64,000 nt of DNA from Bizionia saleffrena (GCF_008086175.1 NZ_VSKM01000015.1:1-64000), one strand, 5' to 3'. Numbered from the stretch's first letter, positions 47,052-56,213 are shown. Notes: generated from the letters alone by a model not told the origin. A program made the numbers and translations.

Positions 47052-47507
47052 ATGAGAAGACCATTAAAAGACACTGAAAACTTAAGGCTTTTAGCCGATA
47101 ATTATATTGGTAATTTAGCATATATATCACAAAACAAACCGTTTGTAGTGCCTATAACTTATTTTTATAATAAAGAGAAAAATGCTATTATTGGGTATTC
47201 GGCAATGGGACACAAAATACGAGGAATGCGCGAAAACCGTGACGTCTCTTTGTTGGTAACCGATGTGAATTCAGTAAGTTCTTGGAAATCTATTTTAGTC
47301 CACGGTACCTACGAAGAGCTCTCTAATAGCGAAGCAAAAGCACAAATGCACACCTTTTCTTTAGGCGTGAAACACCTTGTGGTAAATAATGAATTTAGAA
47401 CGGTAGATTTTATTGAAGAATTTTCTAGTAAAATAGATACCGCCGATTATCCTATAGTTTTCCTTATTAATATTGATGAGGTTACGGGGAGAATACGCAC
47501 GGAGTAA
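47052..47507 (+). CDS. Pyridoxamine 5-phosphate oxidase-fold flavoprotein
   Basis: 151 residues of the split-barrel flavin-binding type (NimA-like). The start RPLKDTENLRLLADNYIGNL then AYISQNKPFVVPITYFYN is the usual opening, where family members have LxxxxxG-x-L. GYSAMGHKIRGMRENRDVSL follows, and SWKSILVHGTYEEL is the conserved VxxxG strand. Members bind FMN, F420 or haem and reduce nitro compounds or other substrates; the cofactor is not certain here. It is a single gene after a perfect palindrome. Confidence 0.88.
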   Translation: MRRPLKDTENLRLLADNYIGNLAYISQNKPFVVPITYFYNKEKNAIIGYSAMGHKIRGMRENRDVSLLVTDVNSVSSWKSILVHGTYEELSNSEAKAQMHTFSLGVKHLVVNNEFRTVDFIEEFSSKIDTADYPIVFLINIDEVTGRIRTE

Positions 47508-47576
47508 TTTTTTAATTGTCGATTTAGTTTGTGTTAAAATATGAGAGCATAGCGCTTAGATAAGAATTATAAATGT

Positions 47577-48044
47577 ATGACTATACTTTATTTGCACGGT
47601 TTAATGAGTAGTAATCAATCTAATAAAATTGAATGGCTAAAAGAGAAACATCATGTATTCAATCCGCAGCTTAATTATAAGAAGGATTCAAAGACCATAT
47701 TTGCCGAATTAGAAGCGATCTGCGAGAACACTATTGTGCATCTCATTATAGGAAGCAGCTTAGGTGGATATTTAGGTTATCATATTAGTAATAAGTTTAA
47801 TATACCAAGCTTACTTTTTAATCCAGCCTTAGAACAAACCACTGCAGAAAAGCCAGATGTTAATTGCGTTAATAACACCAATGTTTTACACACCATTGTT
47901 TTAGGTGAAAACGATGACGTTATTTCGCCTATTAAAACACTTCAATTTTTAGAAAATAGAAACTCAAATTTTGTTCACTCCTATGCCCCGACGGGGCACA
48001 GAACACCCTTTGAGATTTTTAAAAAGCACTTTAATTCGCTTTAA
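47577..48044 (+). CDS. YqiA-like alpha/beta-fold hydrolase
   Basis: 155 residues, a small esterase type. The opening TILYLHGLMSSNQSNKIEWL is typical, with the oxyanion HG. The nucleophile elbow is IIGSSLGGYLGY near residue 62 (GxSxGG). The acid is probably in VLGENDDVISP near 125, and the histidine in YAPTGHRTPFE near 140. The preferred substrate (short acyl esters) is inferred from YqiA. It is a single gene, close to the convergent unknown gene after it. Confidence 0.85.
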   Translation: MTILYLHGLMSSNQSNKIEWLKEKHHVFNPQLNYKKDSKTIFAELEAICENTIVHLIIGSSLGGYLGYHISNKFNIPSLLFNPALEQTTAEKPDVNCVNNTNVLHTIVLGENDDVISPIKTLQFLENRNSNFVHSYAPTGHRTPFEIFKKHFNSL

Positions 48045-48067
48045 TAAGTTACTAATTATAGGTTGCT

Positions 48068-48457
48068 TTATGGAGGTAAGCAATCAAACATATGAGACTT
48101 TATAGCACATTTAAAAATATCTGTTATTTTTCCCTGGGTAAACTGAATGTAAATTGCATACCGTCTTCCAGACTGATTGCCTGTAAAGACAAAAATAGGC
48201 TCATTACACATACAGCCCGTACAAATATCTGTAGACAGGTTAAGATAAGTGTCTCCAAGATTTTGTAGTGCGTTAAAAATATACTGCTGGCGGTATATAA
48301 AAGCTGTTTTTTTCATATCCTGATAATACGTCCCATTATCTAGGATGTCGTTTAAAGTATGATAATCCATATTCTGAAAAGCATCTATAACTTGTAATAA
48401 ATGTAATTGTATCTTTTCGGTGGTTCCTAGTTTTTCAATTAACGCTACAGCTTCCAT
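48068..48457 (-). CDS. Protein of unknown function with CxxCxC motif
   Basis: 129 residues, soluble. The N-terminal half is helical (IEKLGTTEKIQLHLLQVIDA then FQNMDYHTLNDILDNG), resembling SnoaL/NTF2-like openings. The middle has DICTGCMCNEPIF (Cys near 81, 84 and 86), and the end has another Cys near the terminus (FDCLPP). The short cysteine cluster could bind metal, but there is no full site. I do not recognise a family. It converges with the YqiA-like gene. Confidence 0.6.
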   Translation of the reverse strand: MEAVALIEKLGTTEKIQLHLLQVIDAFQNMDYHTLNDILDNGTYYQDMKKTAFIYRQQYIFNALQNLGDTYLNLSTDICTGCMCNEPIFVFTGNQSGRRYAIYIQFTQGKITDIFKCAIKSHMFDCLPP

Positions 48458-48969
48458 AAATATCAGTTTTTAATAAAGCTAATAAATAGATGTTATATAT
48501 TGTAAATAATTTTAATAGTTATTGCGGAATATTTTTTTAAAGGGTTAACGCCTTTAAAGTTTAAATAATGAGTTCTAAAAGAATAGCCACTCGAAATCGA
48601 CCTCTCAAAGGGGGAAAACTCCTTTCTGAGTGTACTACACAAATCTCCATTTTAAACCTTCAAATAGAGTCTGGAACTGTGACGGTACGAAATTTGTAGA
48701 CCAGCATTTTTGCGTATTATTTTAATGTTCACTAATACAACCTATTGTGGCCTAAAACTTATAAACGATTCTAAAAAATCCAACAAATCACTTATTATTA
48801 TTATTATTATTATTATAAAGTGAGTCTGTAAACACGTGTTTAAGTGCTCTTTTGGCTTATCACAGGCGTACAATAGGTATTACTTGGGCTGCAAAGTGTT
48901 TTTTTCTTGGAGTACTGAAGCTAACGCCACAATTTTTTTTCTAGTTTCAGCTCTTTCTAAAACCTCTTC
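48458..48969. other. Gene-free region with trinucleotide repeat
   Basis: About 510 bases. The only clear feature is a (TTA)8 microsatellite at 48792-48815. No tRNA or structured RNA is seen. A plus-strand open frame that begins at 48836 runs antisense into the histidine kinase and is not a gene. Confidence 0.4.
48792..48815. repeat. (TTA)8 microsatellite
   Basis: Eight perfect TTA units in tandem in a non-coding gap. Such tracts can slip during replication. It sits downstream of the histidine kinase gene, so changes would not shift a reading frame. Confidence 0.9.
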
Positions 48970-50010
48970 TTATGCGATAGGAATGGATATTAGAAACGTT
49001 GCTCCTTCTCCCATTCCTAGGCTAAAGGGTTCAATAGTACCATTATGTTTATTCAAAATCTTTTTGGTCAAATATAAACCTAATCCAGTGGAGGGTTCTC
49101 CATTTACACCTAAATGGCCGGGTACAAATTTACTAAACATTATTTTTTCAGTATGCGTGTCGAATCCCATACCATCATCTTTTATCTTAATATTTACGCT
49201 GTTTATATTCGTTGTTCCAGAGATGTGTATTTCACCGTTATTATTAGAAAATTTAATAGCATTATCCAATAAATTCTCAAAAACTTGTCTTAAAGCAATA
49301 GAATGTCCTCTAACTTTTATACCGCGAGGAAAAGAGTTAATTACAGACACCTTTTTATCAGCAAGGCGTTTATTTTGTCCATCAATAACGGTGTAAATGA
49401 GCTGTGATAAATCTAAATCTTCAAAATTATTTAAAACAACTTCTACATTTTTAGACCTCAAAATGTTAAGCATTTCTTCAAGAAACTTTAGTTGTTTATT
49501 GGTGATTTCTTTCAACATCTTTAAATTTTCAACGCGGTGATGAGTATCGTGCCCATCTTCTTCTAAAAATTTTATAATTTCGATAGACTGAAGTACCGGT
49601 GTTCTTAAATCGTGTGAAATGAGTTCGGTAACCTCCTGTTTTTCTATATCCACCTCTTCTAAGCATTCAATGGTGTATTGGATATTTTGTAACAGTTGTC
49701 CAATCTCATCAGAATAATAATTAGGAAGATCGGGTACTATATGGTGCTCTACGTAATTACTTAATGCAACCTTCCCTTTTATGATAGGGTCTAACAATGA
49801 GTTTAGAATTCTTAAGGTTATTACTGTAGCGCCTAGAGTTAACCCTAAGGTTATTAAAATAAATCCAGTGATAGAGACCGAAGTTGCAAACAACACATAA
49901 CCAATAATACCTAATAAGGGAATATGAATACCTATGAAGGCTACGAATAAAAATTTGTAAGAGTACTTTTTTAGAAATGATAACTGAGAGAGTCGGTGAT
50001 AGGTTTTCAT
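48970..50010 (-). CDS. Membrane sensor histidine kinase
   Basis: 346 residues. Two adjacent membrane helices near the N-terminus (about 15-65) have only a very short loop between them, so no periplasmic sensor domain exists. A HAMP-like and DHp region follows, with the H-box ELISHDLRTPVLQSIEI (phosphorylated His near residue 131). The ATP domain has FENLLDNAIKFSN (N-box), IKIKDDGMGFD (G1) and PSTGLGLYLTKKI (G2). There is no response regulator next to it. The signal probably comes from the membrane or a cytoplasmic partner. Confidence 0.92.
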   Translation of the reverse strand: MKTYHRLSQLSFLKKYSYKFLFVAFIGIHIPLLGIIGYVLFATSVSITGFILITLGLTLGATVITLRILNSLLDPIIKGKVALSNYVEHHIVPDLPNYYSDEIGQLLQNIQYTIECLEEVDIEKQEVTELISHDLRTPVLQSIEIIKFLEEDGHDTHHRVENLKMLKEITNKQLKFLEEMLNILRSKNVEVVLNNFEDLDLSQLIYTVIDGQNKRLADKKVSVINSFPRGIKVRGHSIALRQVFENLLDNAIKFSNNNGEIHISGTTNINSVNIKIKDDGMGFDTHTEKIMFSKFVPGHLGVNGEPSTGLGLYLTKKILNKHNGTIEPFSLGMGEGATFLISIPIA

Positions 50011-50303
50011 AATTATGTAATACTATTTAACAGGGAGACAATTATAAGAGCTATTTATTTTTTTAAGATTGATACTCGTTGGTTTTTTCTAATTAAAGAA
50101 AAAGAATTTCTTTATATAAGCTTTATTTTAAATCGTAAGCAACCAAGATAAGGCTTTTACGGCACGTTTTCTAGACGTGTAACATCTTCACCACAATAGA
50201 ATCGTATAAAAGTTTACGCATAAATAAGCTAAATTTTTATCTAAATGCGCAAACTGAGCTCACTATTTTTTAATAATTTAATACTTCATTAAAACCAAAT
50301 TGT

Positions 50304-50459
50304 ATGAGTAAAGATAGAAAAAACCCCAAAACGGAACACGAAAAAGAGCTATATCAAAACGCTACAGACGAAAAGGGAGCTCAGAAAAAGAGCCATTACA
50401 ATCAATATGGTAAAACCAATGATGAGCGTAAAAAGAGATCTGGAGGAGAAGAAGAATAA
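50304..50459 (+). CDS. 51-residue highly charged peptide
   Basis: An ATG at 50304 opens a short ORF reading SKDRKNPKTEHEKELYQNAT then DEKGAQKKSHYNQYGK and ending GGEEE. It is almost entirely hydrophilic, with no hydrophobic core. The type resembles small stress-induced disordered proteins that are often missed by gene finders. It is divergent from the histidine kinase gene. Similar composition is seen in the 41-residue peptide at 58233-58358. It is probably real, but its function is unknown. Confidence 0.6.
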   Translation: MSKDRKNPKTEHEKELYQNATDEKGAQKKSHYNQYGKTNDERKKRSGGEEE

Positions 50460-50505
50460 TAACTATGGTACTACTGATCATATAGTATCAATAGTACCAT
50501 TCGTA

Positions 50506-51099
50506 TTAATTAACAGTTTCTATAAAATATTCAATAGGTTTGAATGAGCCACCATTACTGTCTTCTGCTGAACATGCTGTAAGGCATACAATAAGGTCCA
50601 TACACGCTTCAAATTGAATTAAATCGCCTGCTACAGACGTTGGCGGAAGCACTGAAATCTTACCTTCCAAATCAAATTGAACATTCATAAAGATGTTAAA
50701 GGCATTTGGAATATCGTCAAAATCAATACCAAAGGGTTGCAAGTTTTTATATAGGTTTTCTAGGCAACTTGGATGATACCCTTTATGGTTGTACATAACC
50801 TCGAAAGTTTCTTTGCTACAAGGTGCGAGCAAAAAATCATTACGACCATTAGTATCTTTAATAATTTCGACCATTTTGTTAGAGCGGTTACTCCAAAGGT
50901 AATTGCTTGTTGTTATTAAAATGGATTCTTCAAAATCTAGAGTTTTACCAGAAGATACTTTTTCTTTAGTGTCTGCACTATTAAAAAGTACCATATCGCT
51001 TACTTGCTGTCCTTTCGGGTCAATTACAGTTAAAATGTCTCCTTTCTTTAGCTTGAAAGCTTTGCCACTTTGTTTTGCAATAGTAATTTTCTCTTTCAT
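50506..51099 (-). CDS. DUF1989 (urea carboxylase-associated) family protein
   Basis: 197 residues. The opening GKAFKLKKGDILTVIDPKGQ then QVSDMVLFN is typical of DUF1989. Likely metal ligands are Cys94 in LLAPCSKE, His109/Cys112 in YHPSCLENL and Cys172/Cys176 in VCLTACSAED; the equivalent Cys and His are conserved in the family. Some DUF1989 pairs are carboxyguanidine deiminase subunits (CgdA/CgdB). Here only one subunit-sized gene is present. It directly follows a YqcI/YcgG gene (16-base gap), so the two presumably work together on a guanidino or related nitrogen compound (inference). Confidence 0.85.
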   Translation of the reverse strand: MKEKITIAKQSGKAFKLKKGDILTVIDPKGQQVSDMVLFNSADTKEKVSSGKTLDFEESILITTSNYLWSNRSNKMVEIIKDTNGRNDFLLAPCSKETFEVMYNHKGYHPSCLENLYKNLQPFGIDFDDIPNAFNIFMNVQFDLEGKISVLPPTSVAGDLIQFEACMDLIVCLTACSAEDSNGGSFKPIEYFIETVN

Positions 51100-51114
51100 A
51101 TTTCTTTTATGTTT

Positions 51115-51792
51115 TTATTTTTTAGTATGGAAAGGACATTTCCAATCACTTTCAATAGCCCTTCCGCTGTATTGTTTTGTCTCGGTGTCATTACCAAAAT
51201 CTTTAAGCACAGGGTTTATATATCCTTGAAGTTTCTGATCTCTTTTTCTAATTCTTTTCTTTATTTTGCTGTAGGTTCCCATTTCTCGTAATTTCTCAAA
51301 TTGCCAATGTAAATTAAATACTATTGTCGTATGTGGACTCTGCCTTGCTATTCTAGAGCTATTTGGGTGAAGGCCTACAATGTAAAACGCTTTGCCTTTA
51401 AGACTAAGACTAAACTCTGAACTATCTGGATCACTACTAACTGTAGGGTCCCAGTCGCAATCGTCTATATCGTGAAGCTTCTGTAATACGCTCCATAATT
51501 TGTTTTCAAACTCTAATTCTGAAGTAAAATGGTCATTCGGAAAAACAGCCATAAAGGATTCAAATTCGTTAGACTCAAAATCGTATTGATTAATATATGC
51601 TTCCAAATCGTTTAATACTGCTTTTAAACATACATTGTCGTTTAAAGAATCATAAACTTTTAAATGGTAATTATTCATTAAAAACACTGTTTTCGCCATC
51701 ACGCACGGATGTTTCTGCTTTAATACAAAATTTTTATAATCGTCTTCAATTGCTTGAAATGATAGGTGAGCGACGTTACCTAAATCAGCCAT
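51115..51792 (-). CDS. YqcI/YcgG-family haem protein (GntA-like)
   Basis: About 225 residues from the ATG at 51792; an in-frame TTG 90 bases further upstream is less likely. PF08892-type segments are visible: FVLKQKHPCVMAKTVFLMNN near the start, then LKGKAFYIVGLHPNSSRIAR with the HP and SR residues. TTIVFNLHWQFEKLREMGTY is the family helix, and the C-terminus has DCDWDPTVSSDPDSSEF and CPFH motifs. In the guanitoxin pathway GntA is a haem enzyme that N-hydroxylates an arginine-derived guanidine. Here the only partner is a DUF1989 gene, so the substrate is unknown. Confidence 0.85.
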   Translation of the reverse strand: MADLGNVAHLSFQAIEDDYKNFVLKQKHPCVMAKTVFLMNNYHLKVYDSLNDNVCLKAVLNDLEAYINQYDFESNEFESFMAVFPNDHFTSELEFENKLWSVLQKLHDIDDCDWDPTVSSDPDSSEFSLSLKGKAFYIVGLHPNSSRIARQSPHTTIVFNLHWQFEKLREMGTYSKIKKRIRKRDQKLQGYINPVLKDFGNDTETKQYSGRAIESDWKCPFHTKK

Positions 51793-52052
51793 AAATTTAT
51801 AATTTGTTATACGTTTAATGTTAAGGTGCAGCGTCGCTATTTCTAGTGAGAGCGGCACGCAATTACGTTCTAATTTGCACAAAACTAATAAACAAATGTT
51901 TAATGGGTTTACTCTTTAACAATTTAATTTATCTCAAAACAACTTACTAAAACAGTATACCATTTAACATTTATATGAGCAAAAAATTAATTGATAAGAA
52001 GTAACACTTCAGCTTTAAGTATCCTAATTTTGTAACTTAAAACAAAAGAATT

Positions 52053-52580
52053 ATGGACTTAGAAGAAGTGTTTTGGTTAATTGTATCTGTACTTGGAGTG
52101 TTTTCATTAATAATTTTTATAACTCGTGTTTTCGGATTACGAACGTTTGCTAAAATGTCTAGCTTTGATTTTGCATCTACTATAGCGGTCGGTTCTGTTT
52201 TAGCATCTACTATATTAAATAATGATTATTCTTTAACTAAGGCTGCAATTGTGCTCGTAACGATTATAGGTTTTCAAACTCTGTTTTCTTTCTTCGTTAG
52301 AAAAAACAAGTTCTTTAAGCAATTGTTTACTAATAAACCGCAAGTTATTATGTGGAATGGCGAAATTCTTTACGATAGGCTTAAAAGTTGTAATGTGGGT
52401 AAAGACGATTTAATAGCTAAATTGAGAGAAGCAAATGTGCATGATTTCAAAGAAGTAAAGGCTGTTGTTTTTGAGAGTACGGGGGATGTTTCTGTGATTC
52501 ATAATGCTGAAAACAAAGCATTAAATCTTCAATTATTAACCGATGCCAATATTCCAAATAGCTATGATGAAGTTTCTTAA
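52053..52580 (+). CDS. DUF421 (YetF-like) membrane protein
   Basis: 175 residues. About three N-terminal helices precede the YetF/DUF421 domain. FGLRTFAKMSSFDFASTIAV then GSVLASTILNND is diagnostic, and the soluble C-terminal domain reads KPQVIMWNGEILYDRLKSCN then VHDFKEVKAVVFES. A TAATTTTG box lies about 20 bases upstream. A similar but decayed gene is at 59758-60300. It overlaps the start of the next membrane protein by about 17 bases, so the two are coupled. YetF proteins have been linked to sporulation membranes in Bacillus, but the function elsewhere is unknown. Confidence 0.88.
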   Translation: MDLEEVFWLIVSVLGVFSLIIFITRVFGLRTFAKMSSFDFASTIAVGSVLASTILNNDYSLTKAAIVLVTIIGFQTLFSFFVRKNKFFKQLFTNKPQVIMWNGEILYDRLKSCNVGKDDLIAKLREANVHDFKEVKAVVFESTGDVSVIHNAENKALNLQLLTDANIPNSYDEVS

Positions 52581-53112
52581 AACAAACAAAAATGCAATCT
52601 ATGGGGGCGCAATGGCTACTCTATTAACCGGTTTAGGGATTTTTCTTTTAGGTAATGTTTCTGGTTACGAAGCAAAGCACTTGTTAACGGTATCTTTAGG
52701 TGGTTTAAATATGTTATGTAATACTATTGTACTGGCCACGGCAACTATTCTGGCGTTACTTTTAACGCTGCTAAGTGTTAGTTTTGGTTCTAAAAACACT
52801 TTAAAAAACACACATTATTATCAGGTTTTAAATATTGCTAAATTCGATGTCATTTTATTTATTTCGGCTTTAATTCTTTTTCAATTTTTCAACATTCCAA
52901 TCGTAGAATCTGAAAACGTACCTACGTCGTGGTTTACTGCAATCTATTGGGCAACTCTTGGTTCTACTTCTATTATTAGCGGAATGATGATCACCGTTAT
53001 TTTAATGTTATACAATGCCGTAACTAATTTAATTTCTATTATTGGTTTAGGGCAGGACCATCCACTATTGTCTAAAGAAGGTATCGACGGTACAGATGAT
53101 GAACAAAATTAA
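52564..53112 (+). CDS. Four-helix membrane protein coupled to DUF421
   Basis: 182 residues from the ATG at 52564. It has four hydrophobic segments (about 11-30, 42-64, 85-107 and 128-152) and a soluble acidic tail ending GIDGTDDEQN. Segments such as HLLTVSLGGLNMLCNTIVLA and WATLGSTSIISGMMITVILM look well conserved but belong to no family I can name. It overlaps the DUF421 gene by about 17 bases, which implies they are made together and could form one complex. The final tail has acidic residues only. Confidence 0.8.
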   Translation: MMKFLKTNKNAIYGGAMATLLTGLGIFLLGNVSGYEAKHLLTVSLGGLNMLCNTIVLATATILALLLTLLSVSFGSKNTLKNTHYYQVLNIAKFDVILFISALILFQFFNIPIVESENVPTSWFTAIYWATLGSTSIISGMMITVILMLYNAVTNLISIIGLGQDHPLLSKEGIDGTDDEQN

Positions 53113-53277
53113 GATGTTGAATATGCCGTAAAATTAAATTGACGTGCTCTTTTTGTAGCATAAGGAGGTTTTATTTACAACTGTAAGTTACGTTTTGCGC
53201 AGCTTGGCAATAGCCTTTTGGATAGTTAGGTTTATAATTTTCTATTGTGAAAGAATCAGGTTTAAAATGAGTTACCA

Positions 53278-54687
53278 ATGAAAACAGGTTTAGTATGGTT
53301 TAAGAATGATTTAAGAGTTTACGATAACGAAGTGCTCTGCCAAGCAATTCACCATTGTGATCGTTTGCTATTTTTCTTTTCTGTAGAACCTTACCTTTTT
53401 GAAATGCTAGACTTGGGCTTTAGAAAAGCAGGATGTAATCGATTTAAGTTTTTAGAACAATCGGTTTTAAATTTACAGAAAAACTTAGAATTGTTGGGCG
53501 GACATCTCATTATTGGCCGTAACAGTGCTGTTACAGAAATACCGCAGTTAGTCAAGCAATACGGTATCACCGAAATTTATGCAGAAGAGGACTCCGCGTA
53601 CGAAGAATTGAATATTAAAACCAAAGTAATACATCTTTTACCCGATGTCGAGTTCCGTTCTTATTGGGGTAAAACCTTATATCATATTAACGATATTCCG
53701 TTTACCATTCCCGTTATTCCTTTAACGAGTAAAGCATACCGAATTCCCGTTGGAAAGGAAAGTGTACCGCGACCTACTTTTAAAACGCCACAACATAGTA
53801 AAGGTCACTGCGACGTTACGTCAACGGGTTTTCCGCTACCTACCATTTATGGATTCTCAATTGTGGAGTATAAAAATGCTCAGCCTTTTTTGGATGGAGG
53901 AGAAGATGCGGCCATTAATAGGTTAAAGTATTACACTTTCGACTCTAAATTATTAACAGGTTACCGATGGTCTCGCAACAAATCGATAGGCTTAGATTAT
54001 AGTTCTAAACTTTCGCCTTATTTAGCGCTTGGTTGTATTTCTCCCCGATTAATATTTAAAGCCGTTAAAAAATATGAAGCTAAAGTCGCTAAAAATCAAA
54101 GCACATGGTGGATTATCTTTGAACTGGTTTGGCGTGATTATTTCACCTTTAAAGGAATGAAAATGGGAAATGCTATATTCTATTTGAAAGGGTTTAAGAA
54201 TAAGGATTTAGAATTTGAGAATAATAAAGAACATTTTCTAAGATGGCAAAACGGAACAACAGGTATTCCGTTTATTGATGCACATATGCGCCAATTAAAT
54301 AGCACAGGATATATGAGTAATAGGGGTAGAGTAAACTGTGCTAGTTATCTTGTTCACGATTTAAAAATTAATTGGACTTGGGGTGCAGCCTATTTTGAAA
54401 GCACTCTTATCGATTACGATGTTAGTGCAAATTGGATGAATTGGCATATGCAAGCTTTCGAAATATATTATACAAACCCGGTTCATCAAAGTTTAAAATA
54501 TAAATCTGAGGACTATATTAGAAAATGGATTCCAGAATTAAATCATATTACTGACTCTAAAATTCTCGCCCCTTGGTTGTTTGATGCCGTTAGTGGTAAA
54601 ACTAATTACCCGCAACCCATTGCGATTTATAAAAAGTGGTCGCGGTCTATAAACCGGATTTTAGTAGCGGTGAACTCTATGGATTAA
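53278..54687 (+). CDS. DASH-type cryptochrome/photolyase
   Basis: 469 residues. The N-terminal MTHF-type Rossmann domain starts KTGLVWFKNDLRVYDNEVL. The C-terminal FAD domain has LLTGYRWSRNKSIGLDYSSK, LSPYLALGCISPRLI, TWWIIFELVWRDYF, TGIPFIDAHMRQLNSTGYMS then NRGRVNCASYLV, and DYDVSANWMNWHMQAF, the flavin-binding core. DASH proteins repair cyclobutane dimers in single-stranded or looped DNA using light. A short gap and then the decayed SemiSWEET gene follow on the opposite strand. Confidence 0.92.
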   Translation: MKTGLVWFKNDLRVYDNEVLCQAIHHCDRLLFFFSVEPYLFEMLDLGFRKAGCNRFKFLEQSVLNLQKNLELLGGHLIIGRNSAVTEIPQLVKQYGITEIYAEEDSAYEELNIKTKVIHLLPDVEFRSYWGKTLYHINDIPFTIPVIPLTSKAYRIPVGKESVPRPTFKTPQHSKGHCDVTSTGFPLPTIYGFSIVEYKNAQPFLDGGEDAAINRLKYYTFDSKLLTGYRWSRNKSIGLDYSSKLSPYLALGCISPRLIFKAVKKYEAKVAKNQSTWWIIFELVWRDYFTFKGMKMGNAIFYLKGFKNKDLEFENNKEHFLRWQNGTTGIPFIDAHMRQLNSTGYMSNRGRVNCASYLVHDLKINWTWGAAYFESTLIDYDVSANWMNWHMQAFEIYYTNPVHQSLKYKSEDYIRKWIPELNHITDSKILAPWLFDAVSGKTNYPQPIAIYKKWSRSINRILVAVNSMD

Positions 54688-54688
54688 T

Positions 54689-54942
54689 TTAATTTTTATT
54701 TTGAGTTAAAACTACAAATAACATCTTAGAATTTAATAGAAAAGATATGCCATTGATAATAATAATAGGCTAATCTTGTTTTATTACCCCATACACGGTC
54801 CATAAACCAATCCCATTGCATAATATTACAAACATAAAGGCACTAACGACTCCAGCTTTTTTTGTCCGGAGAGCCTTAACTATCTGGAGATAATCGCCAA
54901 AGAGGTAAATACGCCAGCTGCAATTCCTATTATGACCTCCAT
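54689..54942 (-). pseudogene. Decayed SemiSWEET sugar transporter
   Basis: From the ATG at 54942 it reads MEVIIGIAAGVFTSLAII, then a one-base deletion shifts the frame near 54885-54890. The second frame continues LQIVKALRTKKAGVVSAFMF and VILCNGIGLWTVYGVIKQD, then an in-frame TAG, and then PIIIINGISFLLNSKMLF to a natural stop at 54689. SemiSWEETs have about 85 residues with a conserved tryptophan after KxD, where the TAG lies. The family is MtN3-type half-transporters for sugars. Both lesions make it inactive. It lies two bases from the photolyase stop on the other strand. Confidence 0.82.
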
Positions 54943-55091
54943 CGGCATCTTTTAATTTTTGAGAAGAATGCTTTGATTGATTGATTGATTGATGCAATGC
55001 TTCATATAAGACTGTCTCCATACTGCGATTTCTGATGCATTATCAAAATTATCTAGAATGAGTAAAGTAACAAGCGGGCTAGCATCTTATT

Positions 55092-56102
55092 TTATTTTAA
55101 GTCTCTAAATAAACTTGGGCTAATTTTAAATTTTTCTTTAAAAATTTTAGAAAAATAGCTAAAGCTTTTAAAACCTACAACAGAAACTACTTCAGAAACA
55201 TTTAAATCTTTTTCCATTAATAACTTTTGCGCCGTATCTAATCGTGTTGTGGTTACGTATTCATTTACTGTAGAATGGTATAAATATTTAAAGGCTTTCT
55301 GTAACTTGTTAGGGTTTAAACCTGATAATTTTGAAAGGTTTGCAACCGATAATTCACTATCTAAATTTTCAGAAATATATTTAGATAATTCTTCCACTCG
55401 GTTTAATTCGTTAATTCGAAGGATTCTACTTTCTGTAAAACCTAACTTATCATCCCGATGTTGGATTAATTGTTTGATGAATATTTGAAGACCAATACTT
55501 TCTAAGTAATATTTGCGTACTAGTTTTTGATTTTCATATTTAGCAATACCATCTAAAAGCGTCTTAAATTCTAAACCATAGTAACCTTCATGGTAATACG
55601 TATGATCTGCTTTTAAATCTCTAAATAATTTTTGAAGATCTTCAGAGATGCCGTCTAATTCACACTTAGAAGTTTCAACAAACACTTTCCTATTGATTTC
55701 TAAACTAACGATTTCAATGTCCTTATCTTTTTCAAAGAAGAGCAAATGCCCATTATTACTTTCACTAGCGACAATGGCACATTTGTATTGTGCTATTTTA
55801 TGTGCGGCAGTTTCATTTGCAAAACGATGATTTACAGGGCCTTTTAAGGCATATATAAATTTAACAGGGTGCACATCATCTATTGTGAAATCTATTCTAA
55901 CATCCTTAAAAAATTTACACTTATAATTAATAATACCTAATCCGTTGTCAAAATTAACGCCGCGAATCTGACCTATTCCTATCGTTGGAGGGAGATCGAT
56001 AAAATATTCATCGCAATTTTCGTGGAACTCTACATCAAAACACTGGGCTAAACTTTCAATAACTTCTTTTAGTGGTAATGAGTTTACTTTGCAAATTTTC
56101 AT
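55092..56102 (-). CDS. AraC-family transcriptional regulator
   Basis: 336 residues. The N-terminal 220 residues form a soluble sensor domain, with CYS-type segments and the repeated FDVEFHENCDEYFIDLPPTI opening seen in bacteroidetal AraC regulators. The C-terminal AraC DNA-binding domain has two HTHs: LSVANLSKLSGLNPNKLQKA and LNVSEVVSVVGFKSFSYFSK then IFKEKFKISPS. It is not adjacent to an intact obvious target; the nearest genes are the decayed SemiSWEET and a broken membrane protein gene. The inducer is unknown. Confidence 0.9.
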   Translation of the reverse strand: MKICKVNSLPLKEVIESLAQCFDVEFHENCDEYFIDLPPTIGIGQIRGVNFDNGLGIINYKCKFFKDVRIDFTIDDVHPVKFIYALKGPVNHRFANETAAHKIAQYKCAIVASESNNGHLLFFEKDKDIEIVSLEINRKVFVETSKCELDGISEDLQKLFRDLKADHTYYHEGYYGLEFKTLLDGIAKYENQKLVRKYYLESIGLQIFIKQLIQHRDDKLGFTESRILRINELNRVEELSKYISENLDSELSVANLSKLSGLNPNKLQKAFKYLYHSTVNEYVTTTRLDTAQKLLMEKDLNVSEVVSVVGFKSFSYFSKIFKEKFKISPSLFRDLK

Positions 56103-56213
56103 AAAGGACTGTGTGTTTTTTTAAAATTAAGGATGTCTAAATATTTAGACATCCTTAAATCTACACTATAAATATATGCTTTTTTAATTTATGAAGTTGG
56201 GTTTGTAAATCTA

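Noticed and set aside
48792-48815. Phase-variable gene switch at the (TTA)8 repeat
   Set aside because: The repeat lies in a non-coding gap, so slippage cannot shift a reading frame here.
48836-49396. 186-codon plus-strand open frame
   Set aside because: It is antisense to the histidine kinase, whose motifs are clear; the Cys- and Ser-rich translation has no family features.
10996-54942. TAG read as tryptophan (recoding)
   Set aside because: TAG-for-Trp occurs only in genes that also carry frameshifts, and intact genes use TGG freely; mutation is simpler.
54770-55021. 83-codon minus-strand frame as an independent gene
   Set aside because: Its C-terminal part is the second half of the SemiSWEET pseudogene; the first 30 codons come from an unrelated frame upstream.
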